Of a stretch of DNA of 64,000 bases, positions 55,978 to 64,000 are shown piece after piece (within the stretch, counting starts at the first letter, position 1; every line of letters begins with the position of its first letter). The stretch is taken from NCBI GenBank assembly GCA_017554145.1, contig JAFZIZ010000005.1, forward strand, positions 155,503 to 219,502. The letters are read 5' to 3'. The notes under the pieces are model-generated. The model made no database searches. It saw only the letters and a list, made by a program, of their open reading frames with translations, and was not told where the DNA came from. The translations under genes and the position numbers were made by a program. This stretch comes from Prevotella sp. (GTDB lineage Bacteria > Bacteroidota > Bacteroidia > Bacteroidales > Bacteroidaceae).

Positions 55978-57381
55978 TTATTTCTTATCCTCTATTTTCT
56001 CTTCCGCCACTTTCCTGGCTGCGGGTTTCTTCACAGCAGGTTTCTTGGCAGGAGCTTTCTTAATTGCAGGTTTCTCCTCCGAAGACTCATATTTCTCCAA
56101 GCGGGCACGCAAACGAGTAATCTCTTCATCCTTATACTCAATCTCGTCACCCTGGTTACGGATTGTTGTCAACAAAGCATTCAACTCTTCATTGTCAATC
56201 TCTGCAGGATAGAGCGCATTAACCCTATTAATGAAATCACCAAGGATATTCATATAGTTAGTGAACGCATCAAACGGTCCGCTATAGATTCCACGGTCAA
56301 GACCTACATTCGACGGTTTGGTAGTCATAAAGCGGAAGTTATTGGATGCCTGCAAGTAGTCCCAATCCTGATTGATACGTGGATCATTAGCAATACGTAC
56401 ACGGTCAGCCACACTATAAAGCTTATTGAAAGCCTCACGCTGCATAGCATTACCCAACCAGCAGGAAACGTCACGCTCTTCATCAACCCATGACAAGGTG
56501 TCAGGCACATCAAGATTGCTTACACTCTTCACCTTCATACAAATCTCAGTCGGTGTAGAGAAGGTTATACCTTTCTCCTTGGCGCATGCTGGTAAAGCCT
56601 TCAAGAAGTCAAGGATATTACTTGACAGCGGTTGGGCGATACCTAGTGCCGACAATTCCATGAAGATGTTGATAATCTGTTCTTCCTCCGGGAGACGAGC
56701 AATACGGTCAATATAGGCATCTGCAAATAAAGGATAACCTTCCCAGTCCGCATTATTAAAACGCAAGGAGATATCGTCAGACAACTCCACATCACGAAGC
56801 AATAACTTCAGATTGGGAGCAATATTACAATGATAGACATAGTGAGGAGATTTCCATCCTAATACATGCTTAGCACCCTCGGTCAGCATACCTTTAAAGC
56901 CCATCGCTGCCACCTGACCGCCGATATCATCACTATAAATCAAAGATGAGTTACGGAGAACTGTGGGCTTCTTACCAAAATACTCCTCTATCTTCTGGCA
57001 CTGTTTCTTCACATCCATTGCGAAAGTCTCTTCATTAGCAAGTGAAGACAAGCCATGAGAATAAGGCTCTGCCAGAAATTCCACACACCCCGTATTATTC
57101 AACTCCTGCAGTTTCTCCAATACCTGTGGAGCATGCATCTCCAACTGCTCAATACCAACACCCGACAGAGAGAAGGCTACTTTGAAAGCCTTGCCATTCT
57201 CACGAATCATATCACCGATAGCATTCAGGGCAGGTATATAACTGCGCTCTGCAATATCACTGATACTACGCTCATTCTCATAATCATCATAGTAATAATG
57301 ATCTGTACCAATATCAAAGAAACGATAACGCTTCAGATGGATAATCTGATGTATTTCGAAATATAAACAAATCGTTTTCAT
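55978..57381 (-). CDS. Glycoside hydrolase family 57 (alpha-amylase-like)
   Basis: 467 residues. The GH57 barrel (about 1-400) begins MKTICLYFEIHQIIHLKRY and has FSLSGVGIEQLEMHAP, EFLAEPYSHGLSSLAN (nucleophile Glu region) and WVDEERDVSCWLGNAMQ. A coiled coil (about 395-435) and a Lys/Ala/Pro-rich tail (436-467, APAKKPAVKKPAARK) follow. The tail is not part of the catalytic family and may bind nucleic acid, glycan or partner proteins. It is the last gene of the glycogen operon, 34 bp after the glycosyltransferase. It probably cleaves or transfers alpha-1,4 glucans inside the cell, since there is no signal peptide. Confidence 0.9.
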   Translation of the reverse strand: MKTICLYFEIHQIIHLKRYRFFDIGTDHYYYDDYENERSISDIAERSYIPALNAIGDMIRENGKAFKVAFSLSGVGIEQLEMHAPQVLEKLQELNNTGCVEFLAEPYSHGLSSLANEETFAMDVKKQCQKIEEYFGKKPTVLRNSSLIYSDDIGGQVAAMGFKGMLTEGAKHVLGWKSPHYVYHCNIAPNLKLLLRDVELSDDISLRFNNADWEGYPLFADAYIDRIARLPEEEQIINIFMELSALGIAQPLSSNILDFLKALPACAKEKGITFSTPTEICMKVKSVSNLDVPDTLSWVDEERDVSCWLGNAMQREAFNKLYSVADRVRIANDPRINQDWDYLQASNNFRFMTTKPSNVGLDRGIYSGPFDAFTNYMNILGDFINRVNALYPAEIDNEELNALLTTIRNQGDEIEYKDEEITRLRARLEKYESSEEKPAIKKAPAKKPAVKKPAARKVAEEKIEDKK

Positions 57382-57415
57382 AACTATAAACTTTTATCTT
57401 TAAACAGTAAACTAA

Positions 57416-58687
57416 TCATTGTTCCCAACCGAGGGTTCTCTTATAGAGAGTGGCAATCCATGCGCCAACTTTCTCCCAAGTAATCTGATCAACCTCTTTC
57501 TTTCCTTCTTCTTTCAGATACTGGAAGAGAGAGTCGTTGGCACAGATACTGTAGATAGCATCAGCCAAAGCGTGAATATCCCAATAGTCCACCTTAATAC
57601 AATTATTAAGGATCTCAGCACAACCAGACTGCTTTGAAATAATTGACGGCGTTCCACATTGCATCGCCTCCAGAGGTGAGATTCCGAACGGCTCTGAAAC
57701 AGAAGGCATCACGTAGACATCAGAATCCTTCAAACACTCATAAACCTGCTTACCACGCATAAAGCCTGGGAAATGGAAGCGATCGGCAATACCACGTTCT
57801 GCTGCCAGATAAATCATTGCGTCCATCATATCACCCGAACCTGCCATACAGAAACGGACATTACGCGTACGTCGGATGACCATATTGGCGGCCTCCACGA
57901 AATACTCAGGTCCTTTCTGCATCGTGATACGTCCGAGGAATGTTACTACCTTATCCTTGTTCGTATGGTCAGGACGAGGTATTGCATCATATTCCTCTGG
58001 CAGTGGATATACAGCATTATGTACTGTATAACATTTACGAGGATCCTGATGATATTGATGTATCACTGTCTGACGGGTCAGTTCAGAAACACACATGATG
58101 CAGTCAGCCCAGTCCATACCATTCTTCTCTATGGAATAAACCGTCGGGTTCACCTTACCACGAGAACGATCAAAGTCCGTTGCATGTACATGGATACATA
58201 ATGGTTTCCCACTAACCTGCTTAGCATGAATACCTGCAGGATAGGTTAACCAGTCGTGTGCATGGATGATATCAAAATCAATGGTACGAGCCACCACACC
58301 TGCAATAATCGAATAGTTATTGATTTCCTCATGCAGATTACCCGGATAACCACCAGCAAACTCCATCGCACCCAAATCATTGACGTGCATATAGTTGAAG
58401 TCGGCATAGATATGATCCCGTAACTTAAAATAAAGATCCGGATCCATGATATTACCTACACGGTCACGAACATAGTCATAATTGACATCACGCCATGCGA
58501 TAGGCACTGCATTCATTGCAACAATATTACATGCATTACGCTCTTCATCGCCAAAAGGCTTTGGCAGACAAAGTGTAATATCCATATCTCCCTGAGCATG
58601 AAGTCCCTGAGAGATACCGTAGTTAGCGGTAGCAAGTCCGCCGAAAACGTGAGGAGGATACTCCCATCCAAACATTAGTACTTTCAT
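57416..58687 (-). CDS. GT4-family glycosyltransferase, glycogen synthase-like
   Basis: 423 residues. The N-terminus MLKVLMF-like start MKVLMFGWEYPPHVFGGLA carries the K-x-G-G-like sugar nucleotide site of the GT4/GT5 fold. Further motifs: IHAHDWLTYPAGI, VTFLGRITMQKGPEYFVEA, FHFPGFMRGKQV and the E-x7-E motif in SVSEPFGISPLEAMQCGTP. It is thought to extend alpha-1,4-glucan or glycogen from a nucleotide sugar. It sits 17 bp after the debranching enzyme gene and is flanked by GH57, a set that supports storage-glucan metabolism. Confidence 0.9.
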   Translation of the reverse strand: MKVLMFGWEYPPHVFGGLATANYGISQGLHAQGDMDITLCLPKPFGDEERNACNIVAMNAVPIAWRDVNYDYVRDRVGNIMDPDLYFKLRDHIYADFNYMHVNDLGAMEFAGGYPGNLHEEINNYSIIAGVVARTIDFDIIHAHDWLTYPAGIHAKQVSGKPLCIHVHATDFDRSRGKVNPTVYSIEKNGMDWADCIMCVSELTRQTVIHQYHQDPRKCYTVHNAVYPLPEEYDAIPRPDHTNKDKVVTFLGRITMQKGPEYFVEAANMVIRRTRNVRFCMAGSGDMMDAMIYLAAERGIADRFHFPGFMRGKQVYECLKDSDVYVMPSVSEPFGISPLEAMQCGTPSIISKQSGCAEILNNCIKVDYWDIHALADAIYSICANDSLFQYLKEEGKKEVDQITWEKVGAWIATLYKRTLGWEQ

Positions 58688-58704
58688 TGTCTTCTCCTCC
58701 TATT

Positions 58705-60654
58705 TTACTTTTGATAAGTATATTTCTCCAACAATTTCAACGTGCGTAGAATCTCAGCGACATTCATGGCAAACGCCATAGCACCACGACCATGGAACGG
58801 CGGGTTACCATCGAATAGTTCACTGATTGTTCCCAACGCATGATAGTTGATCTCATCTTCATAGCCTACCATTTGACGCTCTATAAAACTCAGACGAGTA
58901 CGCTTGTAGAGTTTCAGACAGGCTTCCATGTAGAATCCACCCAGCCACGGCCACGCCGTACCCTGGTGATATGCATAGTCTCGCTGAGTCTGTGGACCGA
59001 CATACATTGGATTATAGCCTCCACTCTTCGGAGAAAGGGAGCGCAATCCTTTCGGAGTGAGCAACTCACGAGTGCAGACATCCAAAACGCTCTTCTTCTG
59101 ATCCTGTGATAGAGGAGAGTAATCAAAGGCAACTGGGAAAATCATATTCGGTCGAACACTCCAGTCCATCATATTGCCATCCACATAGTCCAACAAGTAA
59201 CCGTATTCATTAAGGAATGTCTCTACAAATGACTGTTTACATAGTTCTGCGCGTTTCTCCAACTTCTCGGCAAACTTCTTGCTTCCAAACTCAGACTCTA
59301 ATGATGCACAGAACTTCAGCGCATTATACCACAAAGCATTGAACTCAACAATATAACCTGAACGAGGCACTACAGGATGACCGTTTGCGGTTGAGTTCAT
59401 CCATGTAATTGCTTTTTCACGGCCATTGGCATAAAGCAGTCCATTGTCATCCAGACGCATGATAGGATTTCCACCTTCAATGATATACTCAACAATATCA
59501 CGGACCAATTTACCATACATCTTATAACCCTGTTCCTTACCTGCATCCTTGGTATATTGCTGAATAGCCCATACGGCCCACAGAGGAACATCAGGTTGTT
59601 CTATCTCGTAAATCTTCACTGACAGCGGTTTGTCTTCCATATACTCACGAAGTCCTCTCTCTGCCGTCTTCATCACCAGTTCAAAATAATCTCGCTCACC
59701 GATAGAAAGCGTCAATCCCGGAAGAGCAATGAATGTATCACGGGCACGAGCCTTAAACCAAGGATAACCTGCCAACAGATAACGATCGTCGTTCTTTTGA
59801 CGATTATGGAACTGATGGGCAGCCGTTACCAGACAATGATAGAAATTATCGCGTGGAACGCGATCTGCCACTTCCTTATCAAACAACGCCTTTAGTGTAT
59901 TCGTCTTGATGGCAGAAGTAGAAGCAGAAAAGACTATCGTCTCACCTTTCTTAATATGCATCTCAAAGTATCCGGGAACGTAAAGGTCTTCGTTGGAAGC
60001 ATAACCACGTTCTTGTTCTTTCGGATACTCCACTCCACGATACCAGTCAGGCTGGAAGATAAACTCATTTTTCTTGTTAAATTGCATGTAAAGATCAGGA
60101 TAACCTGCATACATACATGTCTTGATACCATTATCCACAGGATGGAATTCACGGGATGCCGTCGAGTTCTCATGTGTGAACTGGCGAACCGAACGGAATG
60201 CGAGGAATGGGCGGAAGCGCAATGTTGTAGCAGAATGTGCATCCACCAAAGTATAACGAATCAAGATGCGGTCCTCATAATGCTGAAAAACCACTTCTTT
60301 TCTTAATAACACGCCACCGACACGATATAGTGTGGTAGGCACTACGTCACAAGTAAACTCACGAATGTACTTATGACCCTTGGGGCTGAAATTGTTTCCC
60401 TGATACTTGTGTAGCCCGAGGTTGAATTCTGCACCATGCTGAATCACCGTACAATCGAGCGACGATAACAGCACATGATTCTCATCATCGAGTTCTGGCA
60501 CAGGAACCACAAGCAGTCCATGATACTTACGCGTATTACAATCGACAAGTGTCGAACTACTATAAGCACCTGAACGGTTTGTTCGTAGGAATTCACGACG
60601 GAGCGAGTCTTCCAGGTTAGTCATTACAGCTTTTTCTAATCGCAAATAACTCAT
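58705..60654 (-). CDS. Glycogen debranching enzyme (amylo-alpha-1,6-glucosidase type)
   Basis: 649 residues. The N-terminal domain (about 1-250) has LRREFLRTNRSGAYSSSTL and CNTRKYHGLLVVPVPE, typical of bacterial GDE_N. The C-terminal (alpha/alpha)6 domain has LLAGYPWFKARARDTFIALPG with the catalytic Asp, TWMNSTANGHPVVPRSGY and AYHQGTAWPWLGGFYMEA. It hydrolyses alpha-1,6 branch points. It is the first gene of the operon, with a consensus promoter on the minus strand (60699-60706 and 60726-60729). Confidence 0.93.
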   Translation of the reverse strand: MSYLRLEKAVMTNLEDSLRREFLRTNRSGAYSSSTLVDCNTRKYHGLLVVPVPELDDENHVLLSSLDCTVIQHGAEFNLGLHKYQGNNFSPKGHKYIREFTCDVVPTTLYRVGGVLLRKEVVFQHYEDRILIRYTLVDAHSATTLRFRPFLAFRSVRQFTHENSTASREFHPVDNGIKTCMYAGYPDLYMQFNKKNEFIFQPDWYRGVEYPKEQERGYASNEDLYVPGYFEMHIKKGETIVFSASTSAIKTNTLKALFDKEVADRVPRDNFYHCLVTAAHQFHNRQKNDDRYLLAGYPWFKARARDTFIALPGLTLSIGERDYFELVMKTAERGLREYMEDKPLSVKIYEIEQPDVPLWAVWAIQQYTKDAGKEQGYKMYGKLVRDIVEYIIEGGNPIMRLDDNGLLYANGREKAITWMNSTANGHPVVPRSGYIVEFNALWYNALKFCASLESEFGSKKFAEKLEKRAELCKQSFVETFLNEYGYLLDYVDGNMMDWSVRPNMIFPVAFDYSPLSQDQKKSVLDVCTRELLTPKGLRSLSPKSGGYNPMYVGPQTQRDYAYHQGTAWPWLGGFYMEACLKLYKRTRLSFIERQMVGYEDEINYHALGTISELFDGNPPFHGRGAMAFAMNVAEILRTLKLLEKYTYQK

Positions 60655-60698
60655 AGTTCCTATTATAAGGTTTTAGTTTCGAAATAACATTTGATTTT

Positions 60699-60729
60699 CA
60701 AAAGTACGTAATTTTGTCGTGATTACAAA
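60699..60729 (-). promoter_or_regulatory. Promoter of the glycogen operon
   Basis: Minus-strand TTTG (60726-60729), 19 nt, TACTTTTG (60699-60706), about 45 nt before the debranching enzyme start. The divergent crp-like gene has a -7 box TAACTTTG at 60822-60829. Confidence 0.72.
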
Positions 60730-60855
60730 ATAAAAATCACTTTTTTTAATAAAAACAACAGTTTTTTTACTCCGTAGAATAATATTAACGAGAAAAAACT
60801 TAATATTTTACACCTTTTTAGTAACTTTGCATGATTTAATGAAGGTCATTTGAGT

Positions 60856-61563
60856 ATGGCATTATTGGAAAAAGAAACAGATAAGAATCAGTTTATCCAA
60901 GCGATGAAGGAACTGTGGAGTCTTCTCAGTGAAAAGCATCGTTGTCTTTTATTAGATCATATCTCCATTGAGAGATTCAAAAAGAATGATTTCATCTATC
61001 ATGAGAATGAAACACCCAAATATCTTTTCTGTCTTGTCAAAGGAAAAGTAAAGATTTTCAAAGAAGGAATAGGTGGACGCCCACAGATTGTCCGAATGGT
61101 AAAGCCCGAAGGTTTCTTCGGTTATCGTGCAGGATTTGCAGGAGACCAATACAGTACCTCTGCTTCTGCTTTTGAAACCGTTACTATTTGCCAGATACCC
61201 TTACTCATCATTGATAAGATTATCCGTGAGAATAGCAATGTCGCCATCTATTTTATCAAACAATTGGCAAACCTGTTAAGACATGCTGATGAACAAACTG
61301 TGAATCTCACGCAGAAGCATATCCGCGGACGACTGGCTGATGCCTTGCTACGACTCAAGGAAAAATATGGAATGGAAGACGATAAAATGACGCTCTCCAT
61401 CCATCTTAGTCGTGAAGACCTTGCCAATTTGTCAAATATGACAACCAGCAATGCCATTCGTACTTTGTCGGCCTTTGCCACAGAAAATCTGATTGCCATT
61501 GACGGTCGACAAATCAAGATTCTTGAAGAAGCCGAACTCCATAAGATTTCCAAATACGGTTAA
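60856..61563 (+). CDS. Crp/Fnr-family transcriptional regulator
   Basis: 235 residues from the ATG at 60856; a TTG two codons up is unlikely. The cyclic-nucleotide-binding-like beta roll (about 20-140) has FIYHENETPKYLFCLVKGKVKIF. There is no cysteine cluster for an FeS centre and no clear cAMP-binding R-S pair. The HTH (about 160-225) has LSREDLANLSNMTTSNAIRTL. Lying divergent to the glycogen operon, it may regulate it. Its last 4 bp overlap the end of the convergent lipid-kinase-like gene. Confidence 0.9.
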   Translation: MALLEKETDKNQFIQAMKELWSLLSEKHRCLLLDHISIERFKKNDFIYHENETPKYLFCLVKGKVKIFKEGIGGRPQIVRMVKPEGFFGYRAGFAGDQYSTSASAFETVTICQIPLLIIDKIIRENSNVAIYFIKQLANLLRHADEQTVNLTQKHIRGRLADALLRLKEKYGMEDDKMTLSIHLSREDLANLSNMTTSNAIRTLSAFATENLIAIDGRQIKILEEAELHKISKYG

Positions 61564-62486
61564 TCGGGAATCAAGAAATTAATCACTTCCTGTTCTACAT
61601 TAATCTGATAGGCACCCACTGGTGTTCCCATCAGTCTGCCATCGATACTTACCATTGCATGTTTTGCCTCTTCAACCTGAATTTCCCTGGTACGATAGGG
61701 ATGTACACTGTGATGATTCAGAAAACGTCCTGTCACCAATAGCCATAAACCGGCAAACACCTGTAAGATTCCCGTCTGATAGACAAGAGATACATCCAAC
61801 AAACCATTATACGGCACAGCATTTGGTGTCTGTCCATAACCAGGTCCACTACCTACACACATCGTCATGATTTTACGATTAACCGTATCGGCATTGATTT
61901 TCACATGCATTTTATAGTCCATACGATGGAAAATCATCAAGAAGAAAGAGACGATAAATGACAGAGTACGCGAACCTAACACAGAACGCGTTTGGCGACG
62001 CATATTCATCACATCGGCAATAAGACCGATATTGATGCAGTTTAGGAAATAGCGATGACATTGCTCTCCTTTTTTATTGGTATAACGGATGCAACCAAGG
62101 TCAACAGGACGGACACGACGCTTCACAAGCCAATCGACCGTCTGTTCAAGATTTCCTTCCTTGAAGTCCCAATAACGGGCAAAGTCATTCATCACCCCAT
62201 TCGGAATCACACCCAATGCTATCGTCTCACGCACTTGTTTTTCCTCTTTCATCAAACAGTTCACGGCATCATTCAATGCCGAGTCACCCCCCATAATGAT
62301 GATGGTCTTATAACCGTTATGAATCAGCATGGTCATCAGACGTTCCACACTATCCGTTGACTCACTCTGCACGAAGTCATACTGCACTTGACGGTCATTT
62401 AGCACCCGCTGAATCTTCTCACGTTGCTTACTTGAACGTCCTTTCGGGCAATATAATATGCCCCACCTTGTCTCTTCTATTGCCAT
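61560..62486 (-). CDS. Diacylglycerol/lipid kinase-like protein with altered GGDGT motif
   Basis: 308 residues of the YegS/DagK catalytic family: RWGILYCPKGRSSKQ start, TIIIMGGDSALNDAVN, ALGVIPNGVMNDFARYWD, VDLGCIRY, NCINIGLIADVM, and the C-terminal beta domain. The hallmark G-G-D-G-T reads G-G-D-S-A here and the G-T-G-N-D loop reads N-G-V-M-N-D, so nucleotide binding may be changed or lost. The rest is well conserved. The start is 10 bp inside the 3' end of miaA, and the end overlaps crp by 4 bp. Confidence 0.8.
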   Translation of the reverse strand: MAIEETRWGILYCPKGRSSKQREKIQRVLNDRQVQYDFVQSESTDSVERLMTMLIHNGYKTIIIMGGDSALNDAVNCLMKEEKQVRETIALGVIPNGVMNDFARYWDFKEGNLEQTVDWLVKRRVRPVDLGCIRYTNKKGEQCHRYFLNCINIGLIADVMNMRRQTRSVLGSRTLSFIVSFFLMIFHRMDYKMHVKINADTVNRKIMTMCVGSGPGYGQTPNAVPYNGLLDVSLVYQTGILQVFAGLWLLVTGRFLNHHSVHPYRTREIQVEEAKHAMVSIDGRLMGTPVGAYQINVEQEVINFLIPD

Positions 62487-63418
62487 ATATTCATTATCTC
62501 TTTTACTTTCTCTTCCATCGGTCGCATCGCATCAATCCAGTGAATGGTAAATCCACGACGCTCCATTCCCCTAAACCATGTCATCTGTCGCTTGGCAAAC
62601 TGGTGAATAGCTATCTCCAAGCGAGTAAACATCTCGTCGTATGAGGTCTTTCCCAACAGGTATTCTGTCACGAACTTATATTCCAGTCCGTAATAGATCA
62701 GATCATCGGCAGAGATACCTTCATCTAAGAGGGCCTTTACCTCTTCAACCATTCCCCCTTCCAAACGAGTCTTCAGGCGATTGGTGATCTTACGACGCCG
62801 TTCCTCACGGTCGATATTCACACCGATAATTAACGAGTCGACTGGAGGCAGTTCACGCTTTGCCGTTGGTTGATGCAGATTATACTCCTCTATCTCAATG
62901 GCACGAATGGCACGCTGACATGAATCCACATCGGTCTTGTTGTGCATATTCGACCCATTCTTTGCTTTCAGTTCCACCAACATCTGCGTCAGTTCCTCTA
63001 AAGATTTCCCTTCCAATTGTTGGCGTAACGCTGGATTCTGAGGTACAGGTGAGAGTTGATAGCCTTTCAATACCGCTTCGATATAGAGCCCCGTTCCACC
63101 ACAAAGTATCGGTATTACTCCCTTACCTATTAAATTATTATAAACCTCAAAGAAATCCTGCTGATACTGAAACAAGTTATATTTTGTTCCCGGCTCTGCG
63201 ATGTCTATCAAATGATAGGGAATGGCTATCAGCTGTTGGCCATTGGCTGTTGGCAACAGATAATCGGCGAGGTCTTTGCCTGTTCCGATATCCATACGTC
63301 GGTAAACTTGTCGAGAATCAGCAGAGATAATCTCTCCACCAATCTCTTTTGCCAATGCCGCAGCCAAAGAAGTCTTTCCACTTGCTGTGGGTCCGAGTAT
63401 GGTAATCATTTGTTTCAT
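62477..63418 (-). CDS. miaA: tRNA dimethylallyltransferase
   Basis: 313 residues. P-loop ILGPTASGKTSLAAALA, EIISADSRQVYRRMDIGTGK, IPYHLIDIAEPG, GGTGLYIEAVLKGY and RYGLEYK-like YYGLEYKFVTEYL. It puts the dimethylallyl group on A37 of UNN-decoding tRNAs. Between GKDLADY and IPYHL it carries extra residues (LLPTANGQQLIA) where the family usually has about five; that DNA is the dispersed repeat at 63232-63254. A minus -7 box (TATTTTTG, 63427-63434) sits 8 nt before the start, suggesting a near-leaderless message. Confidence 0.95.
   Translation of the reverse strand: MKQMITILGPTASGKTSLAAALAKEIGGEIISADSRQVYRRMDIGTGKDLADYLLPTANGQQLIAIPYHLIDIAEPGTKYNLFQYQQDFFEVYNNLIGKGVIPILCGGTGLYIEAVLKGYQLSPVPQNPALRQQLEGKSLEELTQMLVELKAKNGSNMHNKTDVDSCQRAIRAIEIEEYNLHQPTAKRELPPVDSLIIGVNIDREERRRKITNRLKTRLEGGMVEEVKALLDEGISADDLIYYGLEYKFVTEYLLGKTSYDEMFTRLEIAIHQFAKRQMTWFRGMERRGFTIHWIDAMRPMEEKVKEIMNIWQ
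63232..63254. repeat. Short dispersed repeat inside miaA
   Basis: Matches 38252-38274 at 22 of 23 positions. It is in frame in miaA and adds a short loop to the protein without disturbing the motifs on either side. Confidence 0.8.
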
Positions 63419-63443
63419 ATCGGCTACAAAAATAGCAAAAAAA

Positions 63444-63468
63444 AGCCGTTCGGCAATACCGAACGGCT
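63444..63468 (-). terminator. Terminator of the gap gene
   Basis: A 10-bp stem (63444-63453 with 63459-63468) and a five-base loop. On the minus strand it is followed by a run of eight T. Confidence 0.85.
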
Positions 63469-63490
63469 AATTTATTATATCAAAGTGATA

Positions 63491-64000
<510 letters not shown>

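Overview
The window reads as chromosomal DNA from a Bacteroidales bacterium, most likely Prevotella or a close relative. The reasons are: Bacteroidota-type promoters (TTTG, 19-20 nt, TAnnTTTG) upstream of many genes; lipoproteins whose lipobox Cys is followed by acidic residues; a giant secreted protein with a Prevotella-like type IX secretion C-terminus; the trpBEGDCFA gene order; DUF4924; and AT-rich leaders without Shine-Dalgarno sites. No rRNA, tRNA, IS element, prophage or CRISPR array was seen.

Layout. 1-5886 (+): a signalling operon. It encodes a Cache/HAMP/PP2C phosphatase fused to an RsbW-like kinase domain (cut by the left edge), an SLC13-like membrane protein with changed substrate motifs, two tandem STAS proteins, a small alarmone synthetase-like protein and a LuxR-type regulator without a phospho-acceptor Asp. 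5980-7125: a Rid/chorismatase-like enzyme. 7192-20230 (-): a membrane protein, a 3864-residue surface protein and a lipoprotein made of modules also found in the giant. 20616-30364 (-): an accessory block with a PTP-type phytase lipoprotein, an APH-like kinase, a complete phosphoglycerate mutase carrying a lipoprotein signal, a two-helix membrane protein, an amidohydrolase, a nucleoside-hydrolase-like lipoprotein, a cupin lipoprotein, a membrane-bound AraC regulator and a second SLC13 carrier. Two near-identical 95-bp regulatory repeats, each with a pair of 12-bp direct repeats set exactly 21 bp apart, lie upstream of the amidohydrolase operon and of the giant-protein operon. This suggests one regulon, with the AraC protein as the obvious candidate activator.

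30571-48028 is mostly housekeeping: an oxidoreductase, rny with zapA and a coiled-coil partner, rfbA, a GHMP-kinase/nucleotidyltransferase fusion, an ECF sigma factor, rpe, a 43-codon gene missed by length cut-offs, fmt, a ClC channel, an ATP-grasp enzyme, tsaC, prfC, rfbD, DUF4924 and a LysE exporter. 48181-55932 (+): a ROK sugar kinase and the complete trp operon. The operon is preceded by a classical attenuator whose leader peptide has three consecutive Trp codons. A candidate small RNA lies on the opposite strand between the two. 55978-60654 (-): a glycogen/alpha-glucan operon (debranching enzyme, GT4 glycosyltransferase, GH57). 60856-64000: a Crp/Fnr regulator, a lipid-kinase-like protein with an altered GGDGT motif, miaA, and the 3' part of gap.

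The two most unusual assemblies are the putative AraC-controlled lipoprotein/giant-protein regulon (about 7.2-30.4 kb) and the partner-switching/alarmone/SLC13 operon (about 0-5.9 kb). All functions are inferred from sequence motifs recognised by eye. No database search was run.
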